Origin: Acidobacteriota bacterium
Lineage (GTDB): Bacteria; Acidobacteriota; Terriglobia; 2-12-FULL-54-10
NCBI GenBank assembly: GCA_016191085.1
Contig: JACPPJ010000005.1
Span: 1-64,000 of the forward strand
Reading direction: 5' to 3'
Length of the DNA stretch: 64,000 bases
Position 1 is the first letter of the stretch; the number at the start of each line of letters is the position of its first letter. The notes under the pieces are model-generated. The model saw only the letters and a list, made by a program, of their open reading frames with translations, was not told the DNA's origin and did not search any database. Positions 1 to 12,156 of this stretch are shown here, piece after piece. The position numbers were made by a program, and so were the translations under genes.

Positions 1-6
1 ACCGCG

Positions 7-53
7 GCGAATTGGCTGGCTTGCTCTCCCCCCCAGCAAGCCAGCCAATTCGC
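7..53. terminator. Perfect 19-bp inverted repeat with 9-nt C-rich loop, possible terminator or attenuator
   Basis: GCGAATTGGCTGGCTTGCT (7-25) / AGCAAGCCAGCCAATTCGC (35-53), followed by a pyrimidine-rich stretch ttctcctcttct. Confidence 0.5.
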
Positions 54-350
54 TTCTCCTCTTCTGACTAACACACTTCAACTCCACAGGGGGGATACGA
101 AGTGCATAGGCTATACCATACTCAGCCACGAATTGCTTTTTCGGCGAAACGATGTTAAATTAGCGGGTTTTGAGTGACTCGCAAGGCTGGCTTCTGTGTT
201 TGTCCCAAGGATCTGTCCTTGCACTGCCGGCTTTTTCGTAGACCAACAGGGCCGTGGAGTACGTGCACCCTCTCGGTGAACTAGCTCAGGGACGGAGCAG
301 ATCACGAATCTCCGCAGTTCTCAAATTCTATTCCATAGGAATCATCATCT

Positions 351-1763
<1,413 letters not shown>

Positions 1764-1776
1764 CCTTCGTTCTTTT

Positions 1777-1827
1777 CTGCCACGCGGCATAGTCCGCACA
1801 AACGCAGGGGGACAAACCGCGTGGCAG
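1777..1827. terminator. Nested hairpin between icd and mdh
   Basis: Outer 11-bp stem CTGCCACGCGG (1777-1787)/CCGCGTGGCAG (1817-1827) with an inner GTCC/GGAC pair; no strong T-run. Confidence 0.4.
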
Positions 1828-1886
1828 TCCTTCTTGTATTCCAACCATTTGCGCCTCGATCCTGAGGCGCTCAAAAGGGGATTTCC

Positions 1887-2813
1887 ATGCGCAAGAAAAT
1901 AACCGTTGTAGGTTCGGGCAATGTGGGCGCCTCTGTGGCGTTGCGGCTCGCCGACCGCGAATTGGCCGACGTGGTCATGATAGATATTCTGGAGGGAATT
2001 CCTCAGGGCAAGGGCTTGGACATTCTGCAGGCTGGACCAGTGATGCGGTCGGATGTGCAGGTTTCGGGCACCAACGACTACAAAGACACCGCCAATTCTG
2101 ACATCGTGGTCGTGACTGCGGGCTTCCCGCGGCAGCCCGGCATGAGCCGCGACGATCTGCTTATGAAGAACTATGAAGTAATCAAGGGAACCACTGAAAA
2201 GATCGTGCAGTACTCCCCGAACTGCATTCTGGTCATGGTCACCAATCCGCTTGATGCCATGTGCCAGGTGGCGCTGCGGGTGAGCAAGTTCGCCAAGCAC
2301 CGCGTCATCGGGATGGCTGGCGTTTTGGATTCGGCCCGCTTCCGTACCTTCATTGCCCAAGAACTGAACGTGTCGGTAGAGAACGTGCAAGCGTTCGTGC
2401 TGGGCGGCCATGGCGACACCATGGTGCCGCTGGTTCGTTACTCCAACGTCGCCGGCATCCCGCTCACCGAGTTAATGGATTCGGCCACCATAGCGCGGAT
2501 CGTGCAACGCACCCGCGACGGAGGCGCCGAGATCGTTAAGTACCTGAAAGCGGGCAGCGCGTTCTATGCGCCGTCAGCAGCCGTTTTGGAAATGGTGGAC
2601 GCGATTCTCAAGGACAAGAAGAAAATCTTGCCCTGCGCTGCCTATCTGGAAGGCGAGTACGGCATTAAGGGCTTGTTCGTGGGCGTGCCCGTAAAGTTGG
2701 GCGCCAAAGGCATCGAGCAGATCCTTGAGGTAAAGGTCACTCCGGAAGAGCAGGCCGCCATGTTGAAGAGCGCCGAAGCAGTCCGCGAGCTTGTGGATGT
2801 AATCAAGGTGTAG
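1887..2813 (+). CDS. mdh: Malate dehydrogenase
   Basis: 308 aa; [60 protein letters not shown]. Confidence 0.97.
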   Translation: MRKKITVVGSGNVGASVALRLADRELADVVMIDILEGIPQGKGLDILQAGPVMRSDVQVSGTNDYKDTANSDIVVVTAGFPRQPGMSRDDLLMKNYEVIKGTTEKIVQYSPNCILVMVTNPLDAMCQVALRVSKFAKHRVIGMAGVLDSARFRTFIAQELNVSVENVQAFVLGGHGDTMVPLVRYSNVAGIPLTELMDSATIARIVQRTRDGGAEIVKYLKAGSAFYAPSAAVLEMVDAILKDKKKILPCAAYLEGEYGIKGLFVGVPVKLGAKGIEQILEVKVTPEEQAAMLKSAEAVRELVDVIKV

Positions 2814-2833
2814 CCGGTTAAGAAAAACAAATG

Positions 2834-4237
2834 CTACAGGGCGACTAATCTCTGCAAAGCCGAGCCGTCCTGTAGCCTTCCCGAATGCTCCCATGCCTGA
2901 TCTGGCGATGCATTGAAGTTTTCTGCTCGATCCGCTGAATACTTTCCAGGCGCTTCAGCTTGGCAATTCCCAAACGATTGCGCCAGCTCGGCCAGCATGC
3001 GTGCGAAGCCGTTCCTGATTTCGCTGATCAGTTCCTCTGAAGTAGCCGCCAGTTTGGCTTCCGCCTCAAACAACAGGTTTCCGTGAGTGGCGTTGATCCC
3101 TTGTACTAGATCGCTGGCGTGTTTGCCGAATACGTCTTTGGCTGTTTCGGCGAGTTGAGCCTCCAGTTGATGCGCCGTAACTTCGATTTGCTGCGAAACT
3201 CTTTGCTCTAGTTCTGTTACTTCTCGCAGCAAAGCTGATTCGCGATTCGCCAACGTCGAGGCAAGGGAATCGAATTCGCGCGACAGCGTATCGCGTGCGC
3301 TTTCCACGGCGGCTGACGCTGCTTGTTCTGCCTCGTGCCTGCAGCGGTGAACGATCTCCTCTTCGATCGGCGGCATCTGCTGCACAATGCGCTGCGTCAG
3401 TTCTGTCAAAGAGACCGATACAACCTCTTCCGCTTCCTGCTGCACCGATCGCCTGTGCTGCTCACCTGCAACAGCAATTCGCTGCAATTCCTCGTCGGCA
3501 ATAGCTCTACTTCGCTCCATAATCTCTCCGATGCGCTCCTGCACGGCGCGGTCGGATTCGCTCTCAATTCTGCTCCGGAGCGCTGAAGCAATTACATCAT
3601 TGATGGCGTCTTTGAGCCGTTGATCGGGCGCGGTGGACTGTGTGGTAGCACAGGCGGATTCTGGCGTAAGTAAGTTTTCTTGAGTATTCATGACTTCCTC
3701 AGCTTCCACGTGGGGTATTGAAACGTAATCGGGCGGATGTGGCGGGCCGGTCGTTACATCCGAACCCGGATTGAACTGGTCGAGAATCTCCGCGGACACG
3801 AGATTAGCAGCAGGCGCGCTCTCCGTTGCAGTTGAAGCTTCGTCCAAATGTAGTGGCCCGGGAACCCGACTGCGGCACTCCCAGTGCGACAACTCCTGAG
3901 GCTCATCCTGTGTCGGGAAGTGAATTTGCCACAGATTGCACAGTTCACGCAGCGCGACGGCGAACTCAAATTTCCCGGTCCCGTCCGGCTGGTTGTTTCC
4001 CCAAACCACCACCGCGGTCGCAGATCTGCCGTTGGCGGCATTCTTAACGAGCACCTCAATATTGGGCTCGAGCGGCCGTGTGGCCTCGCAGCGCGCGCCG
4101 TGACGATTCACAATGAGCGTCCAGGCGCCTACCACTTCTTCGTTTCCATTCTCCGAGCGAAAGTTGATTTGCACCGGAATGCGAATGGCCACTCGCGTGG
4201 TCCGGCGCGTGCGAATGCTGAAATCACGTTCGTTCAT
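2834..4237 (-). CDS. PilZ-like N-terminal domain protein with long C-terminal coiled coil
   Basis: N-term RRTTRVAIRIPVQINFRS...RHGARCEATRPL; C-term Glu/Ala-rich coiled coil. Confidence 0.6.
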   Translation of the reverse strand: MNERDFSIRTRRTTRVAIRIPVQINFRSENGNEEVVGAWTLIVNRHGARCEATRPLEPNIEVLVKNAANGRSATAVVVWGNNQPDGTGKFEFAVALRELCNLWQIHFPTQDEPQELSHWECRSRVPGPLHLDEASTATESAPAANLVSAEILDQFNPGSDVTTGPPHPPDYVSIPHVEAEEVMNTQENLLTPESACATTQSTAPDQRLKDAINDVIASALRSRIESESDRAVQERIGEIMERSRAIADEELQRIAVAGEQHRRSVQQEAEEVVSVSLTELTQRIVQQMPPIEEEIVHRCRHEAEQAASAAVESARDTLSREFDSLASTLANRESALLREVTELEQRVSQQIEVTAHQLEAQLAETAKDVFGKHASDLVQGINATHGNLLFEAEAKLAATSEELISEIRNGFARMLAELAQSFGNCQAEAPGKYSADRAENFNASPDQAWEHSGRLQDGSALQRLVAL

Positions 4238-4379
4238 GGTTGTCTCCTGCCAGCGTTCATCGGACGCAATAGGAGATTTAGCAAGTGATTATTGATGGGA
4301 AGGATCGCACCCGGGCCATGTGCTAAAAGGGTTACGTGGTCGGGACAGGGGTTTACGGATGAATACGGAGCGGATTGGA

Positions 4380-5045
4380 TCAGGCTACTTGAGCGCGCCA
4401 CAGCGCCAGCCCGTGATCCTGCAACAGCAGGGTCACGCCGGAGAATCCGGCATTTTCGAGGGCCTGACGTTGCTCGTCAATGGTCATGTAGAGTTCGTTG
4501 TCTGTCTGGCCGCCCTCTCCAGCGAAGTGGTCGCACATCAGGAAAAGGCCTCCCTTGTGTAGCAGCTTGCGTACTCGGGCGTACAGAGAAGGCACCCGCG
4601 ATTTGTGCCGAACCTCGTGGACCGACTGCATGGAGATGACGGCATCGAATGTGGGCATGCCGAGGTTCCAGTCCGGCAATTTAAAGTTGGTCTCCACGAA
4701 ACGTACGCCGCCGGACAGGGACCCTAGGCGTTGACGGGCAAGTTCATGCATGGCTGGAGAATAATCCAGCGCCGTGTAAACGGCGTGCGGCAGCACTTCC
4801 AGAATGCGCTGCGCCAGAAAGCCTGGGCCGGAGCCCAGTTCCAGAACGGATAGCTCCTCGGCTCCGGTGCTGGCCAGCTCCCGCGCGAAGGTTCGGAAGA
4901 ATTCCTCGCGCCATGGCTTCTTCGACTCCGCTTCTTCGGTCCAGGCGCGAGCCTCTGCAGGGTTTTGAAAATCAACGTTGCCGGGAATGTCGGTGGGTTT
5001 GTTTCCTGCCATACGTGCAAGTTTATGGATGAATGGCCGCTCCAT
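4380..5045 (-). CDS. Class I SAM-dependent methyltransferase
   Basis: LSVLELGSGPGFLAQRILE, YTALDYSPAMHELARQRL, DAVISMQSVHEVRHK. Confidence 0.85.
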   Translation of the reverse strand: MERPFIHKLARMAGNKPTDIPGNVDFQNPAEARAWTEEAESKKPWREEFFRTFARELASTGAEELSVLELGSGPGFLAQRILEVLPHAVYTALDYSPAMHELARQRLGSLSGGVRFVETNFKLPDWNLGMPTFDAVISMQSVHEVRHKSRVPSLYARVRKLLHKGGLFLMCDHFAGEGGQTDNELYMTIDEQRQALENAGFSGVTLLLQDHGLALWRAQVA

Positions 5046-5102
5046 AGCTGTAGCGGCTCTGATTCTAGCTTCTAGCTTGTAGCTTCTGCCTCTGAGTTGA
5101 GT

Positions 5103-5795
5103 TCACTGCTTCCCCGCTTGTATTTTGCCCAGGATCTGCACTGCGCGCTCTTTGGCAATATTGGCCACGCTACGGTTGTTCCGAATCTTTTCCAGTATCG
5201 GCACCAGTTGGCCGGTCCCGAGCAGGCGATTTTGGTCGACGGCCATTTCGACCTGAAGCAACTCTTTCATAATACCAAGCCGGTCGAACCGGACTAGATT
5301 CTCCAAGCGGATCAGGTGCTGTTCGGTCGACGAAATCCTCTCAAAGATAGCAGTAAGCGCCAGTGCCTCTGGTAACTCAGTGTGATTGAAAACGGATTCG
5401 TGACGTTCACCGCCTGTTTGGTACGACAGTGTCTTCTTGCCCATGTTGGCGACGCGGCGATGCGATTCCACATTGCCGCCTTTGAACCAGTTGAGCTTTT
5501 CGGCAAGACGGAATATCTCCGATGCGGTATCGGCCGAAATAGAGAACTCGAGCGGCGCATTGTCATCAGGAGCAGTGCGGTAAACGGTTCTTCCGTCTTC
5601 GCCCACCGTGATGGAATAGTAATCGGGCTGGCTGTTGGGAAATTCTTTGGTGAATGTTATCCGAGCGCCGTCGTCCGCCGCCGTGAAAACAAAACCTTTT
5701 ACCGCAGAGATTACAGAGAACGCAGAGAGAAATAAAATAATCAAAACTCTGTGCTCTCTGCGATCTCTGCGGTGAATTTGTTTATTTTGCTTCAT
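5103..5795 (-). CDS. Hypothetical exported protein whose N-terminus is encoded by a palindromic repeat
   Basis: Intact 230 aa ORF; hydrophobic N-term VLIILFLSAFSVISAVKGFVFTA overlaps repeat 5701-5774. Confidence 0.6.
   Translation of the reverse strand: MKQNKQIHRRDRREHRVLIILFLSAFSVISAVKGFVFTAADDGARITFTKEFPNSQPDYYSITVGEDGRTVYRTAPDDNAPLEFSISADTASEIFRLAEKLNWFKGGNVESHRRVANMGKKTLSYQTGGERHESVFNHTELPEALALTAIFERISSTEQHLIRLENLVRFDRLGIMKELLQVEMAVDQNRLLGTGQLVPILEKIRNNRSVANIAKERAVQILGKIQAGKQ
5701..5774. repeat. CAGAG-family palindromic repeat, copy C1
   Basis: ACCGCAGAGATTACAGAGAACGCAGAGAG ... CTCTGTGCTCTCTGCGATCTCTGCGGTGA inverted arms. Confidence 0.85.
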
Positions 5796-6331
5796 GCGTT
5801 CGGCAGGGATATATGTTGTTGACCTCGGGTGCCTCGCTGAGTTGGAGCCAGTTTCGCGAGCAACTGAGCGCGATTGGCATGGCAGACGGCGACAGCTAAA
5901 GCATCGGCAGCGTCTTCCGGAGGCAACTCCTTCAATGACAGCAGAGCCTTCACCATCTGCTGCACTTGCGATTTTTCAGCGCGGCCGTAGCCAACGACGC
6001 TCGATTTAATCTCGAGCGGTGAGTACTCGTGGACAGCCAAACCCGCATCGGCGGCGGCGAGCAGCACAACGCCTTTCACTTGACCCAGCTTGATCAAACT
6101 CTTCACGTTGACGGAGTAGAAAATCTCCTCTACCGCCATGACGTCTGGAGAATGTGTCTGGATTAGATTGCGAAGGGTATCCGCGATCTGCTTGAGGCGC
6201 TCCGGGAAGGGAAAGCGCGCTACCGTGGTGACGATTCCCGAATCCACTACCTGAAACGCGCGCCCGTCGGAATCAATGATTCCGTATCCAGTAGCATTCG
6301 ATCCACAGTCAATACCGAGGACTCGAGTCAT
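5792..6331 (-). CDS. ruvC: Holliday junction resolvase RuvC
   Basis: [54 protein letters not shown]. Confidence 0.95.
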   Translation of the reverse strand: MTRVLGIDCGSNATGYGIIDSDGRAFQVVDSGIVTTVARFPFPERLKQIADTLRNLIQTHSPDVMAVEEIFYSVNVKSLIKLGQVKGVVLLAAADAGLAVHEYSPLEIKSSVVGYGRAEKSQVQQMVKALLSLKELPPEDAADALAVAVCHANRAQLLAKLAPTQRGTRGQQHISLPNA

Positions 6332-7080
6332 GCGTTGGCTACTTGTTCCAGCTCGCGTTGATCAATGTCGAAGTTCGAGTAGACGTGCTGCACGTCTTCG
6401 TGGTCTTCCAGCGCTTCCATCAAGCGGATCATCTGCTGCGCTTCTTTGCCTTCCAGCTTGATATAGTTCTGCGGCAGCATGGTGACTTCCGAGGCGGCAA
6501 CCTCGATTTTGGCGGTCTTCAATGCCTCCAGCACAGATTCGAAGTTTTCCGGCAGAGAGATGATTTCCCACTGCTCGCCGTCGTCTCGCAAATCTTCCGC
6601 GCTGGTATCCAGAACAATGTTCATGAGCTGATCTTCGCTGGCTGCGCTCTTGGGCACCGCAATGGAGCCGCGCTTGCGGAACATCCACGAGACCGAGCCC
6701 GACTCGCCCAGATTTCCACCGTTTTTGGAGAACGCGTGGCGAATCTCGGAGACGGTGCGGTTTCGATTGTCGGTAGCCACTTCTACGATCAGGGCGACCC
6801 CTTTGGGGCCGTAGCCTTCAAACGAGATCTCGTCGTATGTCACGCCGGGCAGCTCGCCGGTGCCGCGCTGGATAGCGCGCTTGATGTTATCCGCCGGCAT
6901 ATTCTCGGCCTTGGCGGCGTTCACAGCGCCGCGAAGGCGAGGATTGGATTCAAGATCGCCTCCGCCGTGGCGGGCCGCCACCGTGATTTCCTTGATCAGA
7001 CGGGTGAAGATCTTCCCTCTTTTGGCGTCTGTTGCTGCCTTTTTGTGCTTGATGGTAGCCCATTTAGAATGGCCTGACAT
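6328..7080 (-). CDS. YebC/TACO1-family protein
   Basis: [37 protein letters not shown]; overlaps ruvC start. Confidence 0.96.
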   Translation of the reverse strand: MSGHSKWATIKHKKAATDAKRGKIFTRLIKEITVAARHGGGDLESNPRLRGAVNAAKAENMPADNIKRAIQRGTGELPGVTYDEISFEGYGPKGVALIVEVATDNRNRTVSEIRHAFSKNGGNLGESGSVSWMFRKRGSIAVPKSAASEDQLMNIVLDTSAEDLRDDGEQWEIISLPENFESVLEALKTAKIEVAASEVTMLPQNYIKLEGKEAQQMIRLMEALEDHEDVQHVYSNFDIDQRELEQVANA

Positions 7081-7301
7081 AGAATCCTCTCACCAGGTAG
7101 GGTGGGCTTCGTTCCGGATAGCCGGTACTGAGGGTCTTAGGAATTGCCGGCGGATTGAGTTTCCCGGAACCCCAGTCGAAATCCTAGCATACGCCCTCTA
7201 GGGAAACAAGTTGCAGGCTGTCCGGCAGGCTGGGTTGCACGCTTGAGGCGCGTGTCGGGCGGGTTCAATCTTGGAAGTCTAGCTATCGGGAGGAGCCGAC
7301 G

Positions 7302-8348
7302 TTAAACGCCCGTGTGAAATTTCGGTGTAGGTTCCGCGAAATCTCCGAAGACTGAGAGCAGTGATTGGATGACGGGGTGGGTCTTGGATTCCAGGTCTGC
7401 TCCACGCAGCCTGGTTTTGCCGTTGGCCACGCTTTCCGGAAGCACGAAATGATTCATCCACGCCATCAAGTCTGCGGTCACTCCGGGGAATAGTCCGTGA
7501 AAACGCGCCAGGACGCTGGCAGGCACGCTGAGCGTGATCTCAGCCTGGCGGGCTTTTACGGCCCGCACGATCGTTCTTGCCGCGCGTTCCGCGTTGATGG
7601 AGAAAATCGGCAGCGCGGCACCCAAGCTGAACCACGCATACTCGGCTTCCTGCTTTCCTTTGAAGAAAGCATTGACGTGCGAGCCAGTGCGCATCAACCC
7701 TGGCACGACTGTAGTGACTGCTATACCGTCCTTCGCGAGCTCTGCGCGCAATCCTTCCGACAACCCCACGCAAGCGAATTTCGCACAGCCGTATGGGATC
7801 AGGTGGGGAACGCTGACCCTGCCTCCAATCGAAGTGATGTTGGCGATGCGTCCCGCCTGCCGCCGTTGCATGCCGGGAAGCACCGCCATGGTCGGCCAGA
7901 GCGTGCCCCAGAACATAGTGTTCATCGCTGTTTCGAAGTCCTCACGGGTCATGGTCTGAATGGGCCCGACCACAATCACGCCGGCGTTGTTGACCAGAAT
8001 GTCGATGTGCCCCAGCCGCCCCTCGGCGGCGCGGATCATATTATCAACCTGCTCCTGCCTGGAAATGTCGCATTCGAAGGCGTAAACTTCCGCATCTTCC
8101 TGCTGCAATAACCGCGTGGCCCGGTCGAGTTCTCCCACGTCACGCGCGCAAATCGCCAACCGGCACCCTTGATGAGCAAGCTCCCTGGCCAGCATGAATC
8201 CCAGTCCTCGGGAGCCTCCCGTGATCAACGCCGCTTGGCCTCGGATGTCTTCATCCTTACCCGGCCATGACACGCTGGATGCTGCCAGCGCCGCTCCCAA
8301 GCCGCCCGCCACCATCAATGCAGTTTTCACGGGTCCGGATAAAGGCAT
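7302..8348 (-). CDS. Short-chain dehydrogenase/reductase
   Basis: ALITGGSRGLGFMLARELA, VNNAGVIVVGP, NITSIGGRVSVPHLIPYGCAKFA. Confidence 0.9.
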   Translation of the reverse strand: MPLSGPVKTALMVAGGLGAALAASSVSWPGKDEDIRGQAALITGGSRGLGFMLARELAHQGCRLAICARDVGELDRATRLLQQEDAEVYAFECDISRQEQVDNMIRAAEGRLGHIDILVNNAGVIVVGPIQTMTREDFETAMNTMFWGTLWPTMAVLPGMQRRQAGRIANITSIGGRVSVPHLIPYGCAKFACVGLSEGLRAELAKDGIAVTTVVPGLMRTGSHVNAFFKGKQEAEYAWFSLGAALPIFSINAERAARTIVRAVKARQAEITLSVPASVLARFHGLFPGVTADLMAWMNHFVLPESVANGKTRLRGADLESKTHPVIQSLLSVFGDFAEPTPKFHTGV

Positions 8349-8379
8349 ATTGACCTCCGTAGTCGGCTACGTGCAACGT

Positions 8380-9576
8380 TCACGCTACCGCAGTGTTGTA
8401 CACCGGTGCGGTCCAGGGGTCCAGAACCACTTTCATACACTCATCCCGCTTCTGCTGGAACATACGATATGCCTGAGGAGCTTCCTCCAGCGTCAGTCGA
8501 TGGGAGATGACGAACGACGGATCAATCTCACCCCGCTCGATTCGCTCCAGCAGTGGGCGCATATATTTGTGGACCAAAGTCTGGCCCATTTTGAATGTGA
8601 GTCCCTTGCCAAACGCTGCGCCGATGGGGAACTTGTCAATGAATCCGGTGTAAACACCCGGTATAGAAACGGTGCCGCCCTTGCGGCATGCCTGGATGGC
8701 CTGCCGCAGCGCCATGGGCCTGTCGGTCTCAAGGTGCAGTGTCTGCTTGGCATGGTCATACATGGCAACCAGATCGGTGCCATGCGCCTCCATACCGACG
8801 GCATCAATGCAGGCGTCGGGGCCACGACCGCCGGTGAGTTCTCTTAACATATCTAACGCATCTACCTCTTCATAGTTGAGCGGCTGCGCTCCTTGCTGTT
8901 GCGCCAAGCGCAGGCGCGATGGGAAGCGGTCCAGCGCGATGACGCGCTCGGCGCCCAACATGAACGCGCTCTTGATGGCGAACTGCCCAACCGGCCCGCA
9001 GCCCCACACAGCGATCACATCGCCGTTCTTTATATTACAGTTCTCAGCCGCCATGTAGCCGGTAGGCAAAATATCGCTTAGGAACAACGCCTGTTCATCA
9101 GTCAACGAATCGGGAACTTTCAGCGGACCCACATCGGAGAAAGGGACCCGGACATATTGCGCCTGCCCGCCGGCATATCCGCCGAATAAGTGCGAGTAGC
9201 CGAAAAGACCGCCGGCGCTATAGCCATACATTTTTTCCACAATCCAGGCGTTGGGGTTGGAATTATCGCATGCCGGCCAGAGCCCCTGCTGGCAGTAGTA
9301 GCAGTTGCCGCACGAAATTGCGAACGGCACTACCACACGGTCTCCCACCCGCAAGCCGTTGGATTTGCCGACTTCCACCACTTCGCCCATGAACTCGTGT
9401 CCCAGGATGTCGCCGTGCTTCATGCCGGGAATGTAGCCGCCATAAAGGTGAAGGTCCGAACCGCAGATGGCGGCGCGGGTTACTTTTACAATGGCATCGC
9501 GCGGGTTAAGAATCGCCGGATCGGACACGGTCTCCACTCTCACGTCCTCGGTTCCGTACCAGCAAGCAGCCTTCAT
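8380..9576 (-). CDS. Zinc-dependent alcohol/glutathione-independent formaldehyde dehydrogenase-like
   Basis: [67 protein letters not shown]; start refined from the longer ORF. Confidence 0.9.
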   Translation of the reverse strand: MKAACWYGTEDVRVETVSDPAILNPRDAIVKVTRAAICGSDLHLYGGYIPGMKHGDILGHEFMGEVVEVGKSNGLRVGDRVVVPFAISCGNCYYCQQGLWPACDNSNPNAWIVEKMYGYSAGGLFGYSHLFGGYAGGQAQYVRVPFSDVGPLKVPDSLTDEQALFLSDILPTGYMAAENCNIKNGDVIAVWGCGPVGQFAIKSAFMLGAERVIALDRFPSRLRLAQQQGAQPLNYEEVDALDMLRELTGGRGPDACIDAVGMEAHGTDLVAMYDHAKQTLHLETDRPMALRQAIQACRKGGTVSIPGVYTGFIDKFPIGAAFGKGLTFKMGQTLVHKYMRPLLERIERGEIDPSFVISHRLTLEEAPQAYRMFQQKRDECMKVVLDPWTAPVYNTAVA

Positions 9577-9639
9577 GTTCGCTTCCTTTCTGATTGTGAC
9601 GTCCACCACGAGGCGGCATGGAATCACGGCGATTCATCT

Positions 9640-10449
9640 CTATGCCGCTTCTTCAGTTCCTGGCATGCGGGTCCGCGCCTCTCGAGCTTCCCGCTCACGA
9701 ACTTGCCAACCGCGGCTGGACTCGACCATGCTCGGCCCCACGGGTTGGCCCTCTGTTGTGGGAATCTCACCGGTTTCCATCATCTGCTTGAAATGCCGCA
9801 GGTCTTCACGGATCTGCTGCTCGGGTTCTTCTCCGAATAGCTTCGCAAACAGCGCCGTAAGGATGCCGCCTGGAGGCAGGTATTGCATTTCTACTTTGAC
9901 CTCCGTGCCGCGTCCACCAGGCGCGGGGCGGAAATATACGGAACCTGCCGTCGCCACTTCGGAGCCGGGGAGGGATCGCCATCCGATCATTTGGTTGGGC
10001 ACGTCGGCGGTAATCTCGGCGTCCCATTCGATGCGGCTGCCGCCGGGACCTCGGGCGATCCAATGAGAATGAGTGGCATCCGTGATCCGCACTGCCAGCA
10101 CATGGTCCATAAACGTGGGCAGGTTCTCGAATTGCCGCCAGAACTGATATAGTTCCGCAGCTGGCTTATTGATTGTGATGGCATGGTCAACACGAATACC
10201 CTGTCGGTAAATCAGCGGCGTTCGCTCGTTTTTGCGCGGAACCGAACTGACGCCGAGAAGCTGGTACAGATACGAGCGCCCGGTTGTGCCGCGATATAAC
10301 AGGTCTGCGCCGGCGAAGGCTAAAACCGCGCCCATTGTGGACCTGTGCCTCAGTCCCCGTGCCAGCAGCACCCCGCCTGCCGCCACTGAAACCATGCGCT
10401 CGATCGGCCCTACATTCACTGCACCACTGTTGCGGATGAAAGTTTCCAT
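9640..10449 (-). CDS. SRPBCC (cyclase/dehydrase-like) protein with N-terminal DUF2892-like membrane segment
   Basis: NVGPIERMVSVAAGGVLLARGL; ITINKPAAELYQFWRQFENLPTFMDHV. Confidence 0.75.
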   Translation of the reverse strand: METFIRNSGAVNVGPIERMVSVAAGGVLLARGLRHRSTMGAVLAFAGADLLYRGTTGRSYLYQLLGVSSVPRKNERTPLIYRQGIRVDHAITINKPAAELYQFWRQFENLPTFMDHVLAVRITDATHSHWIARGPGGSRIEWDAEITADVPNQMIGWRSLPGSEVATAGSVYFRPAPGGRGTEVKVEMQYLPPGGILTALFAKLFGEEPEQQIREDLRHFKQMMETGEIPTTEGQPVGPSMVESSRGWQVREREAREARTRMPGTEEAA

Positions 10450-10536
10450 GGATACACTCCTCTCACTCTCTGTGCAGGGACACTCGCAACAACCCATTAG
10501 ATTCACAATAACCGATGATTGGGTTCTAGGAAACCA

Positions 10537-12156
10537 TCAGTGCAATTGGCGGATATGAGGTGAAGTGACAGAGAGTTTCGCTACTCGCCGTCTTACGTCT
10601 TTCCCCCAGCCTCCCCCGCCGGGTGTCTCGATTCGTAAAACAGCACCGGCCGGGGCGGTGAAATTTGCCTTCGACGATAAGGCGATCGTCCGTTTTCCGA
10701 ATAATAGTTCGTTCTTCCCCAGCTTACCGGGCTTGCCTCCGGCGAGGCCATACGGCGGAAATCTGCGGCGGTCCGAGAGAATGGTTCCACGGACAGGCGT
10801 CAGAAATTCCAGTTCGCGAACAATGCCGTCGCCGCCTTTGTACTTTCCGGCGCCATGCGAGCCGTGCCGCAGCGAATAGCGGCGCACGCGCACCGGTAGA
10901 GCGGATTCCAGCGCCTCTACTGGCGTGTTCAGTGAATTCGTCATGTGAGTGTGAACGCCGCTGAGCCCGTCGGCGCTGGGACGCGCGCCCATGCCACCTG
11001 CGACCGTTTCGTAGTAAGCGAAAGGCGCACCGGTGCGAGGGTCCACGCCTCCGAATGAGATGTTATTCATAGTACCGCAGCTTGCCGCGGGAATGCGATG
11101 CGGCAGCGCGCGAGCTAACGCGAGCAGGAGTACGTCCACGATTCGCTGCGACGTTTCCACGTTGCCGCCCGCCACCGCGGCAGGCGGCCGCGCGTTTACG
11201 ATGCTGCCTTCGGGGGCGATTACCTCGATCGGCTGCATCAGCCCCGCGCAGGCGGGAACGTCCTCCTGCAGCAGGCATCGGAAGACGTAGAACACCGCCG
11301 ATTGCGTGATGGCGAGCACCGCGTTCACGTTGCCGCGGCACGATGGCGCCGAGCCGGTGAAGTCCACGCGCGCCCGGTCCCTGGAGATGCGAATCTCCAC
11401 GGCAATTCGAATCGGCCTGTCATCAAAGCCGTCGTTATCGAGAAAGTCTTCCGCTCTGTAGACACCATCGGGCATCGCCGCGATCTCCGCCTGCATCAGG
11501 CGAGCGGAATAAGCCTGCAGCGCATCGAGATAGAAACGCGTTTTCGTTTCGCCATATTTTTCCGCAATCTCGGTAAGGCGGCGCTCGCCGAGGCGGCAGG
11601 CAGCGATCTGTGCCGTGAGGTCGCCTTCGCGCTCGCGCGGCGTGCGGGCATTCGCCAGCAGCAGCGTCATAGCGTCTCGTTGAATGACTCCGCCGCGCGT
11701 CAGGTAAATGGGGGGAATTCGCAACCCTTCTTGATAGATCTCTTCCGTCAACCCCATCGAGGCGGGCTGCGCGCCGCCGACGTCGGAGTGGTGTGCACGA
11801 TTCGCGACATAGAACATCGCCCCGGTGCCGTGTATCACCACCGGCGTCACCATAGTAATATCCGGCAGGTGCGTGCCGCCGGCATAGGGATCGTTGAGCA
11901 TGGCGATGTCGCCCTCGCCGAGCTCCAGCGCGCTCATCACGGAGGCCACCGAGATTGGCATGGAGCCCAAATGTACTGGCATGTGGTCGCCCATCGCGAC
12001 GACGCGCCCCTCGCCATCAAATACCGCGCAGGAATAATCACGGCGCTCTTTTATGTTTGGCGAAAAACTGGAGCGCCGCAGCGACGCCCCCATCTCCTCT
12101 GCAACGGAGTGGAACATGTTCTTAAATATTTCCAGTTCGGTCGCATCAACGCGCAT
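10537..12156 (-). CDS. Hydantoinase B/oxoprolinase family protein
   Basis: FHSVAEEMGASLRRSSFSPNIKERRDYSCAVFD, GDIAMLNDPYAGGTHLPDI; C-term FTAPAGAVLRIETPGGGGWG. Confidence 0.95.
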   Translation of the reverse strand: MRVDATELEIFKNMFHSVAEEMGASLRRSSFSPNIKERRDYSCAVFDGEGRVVAMGDHMPVHLGSMPISVASVMSALELGEGDIAMLNDPYAGGTHLPDITMVTPVVIHGTGAMFYVANRAHHSDVGGAQPASMGLTEEIYQEGLRIPPIYLTRGGVIQRDAMTLLLANARTPREREGDLTAQIAACRLGERRLTEIAEKYGETKTRFYLDALQAYSARLMQAEIAAMPDGVYRAEDFLDNDGFDDRPIRIAVEIRISRDRARVDFTGSAPSCRGNVNAVLAITQSAVFYVFRCLLQEDVPACAGLMQPIEVIAPEGSIVNARPPAAVAGGNVETSQRIVDVLLLALARALPHRIPAASCGTMNNISFGGVDPRTGAPFAYYETVAGGMGARPSADGLSGVHTHMTNSLNTPVEALESALPVRVRRYSLRHGSHGAGKYKGGDGIVRELEFLTPVRGTILSDRRRFPPYGLAGGKPGKLGKNELLFGKRTIALSSKANFTAPAGAVLRIETPGGGGWGKDVRRRVAKLSVTSPHIRQLH

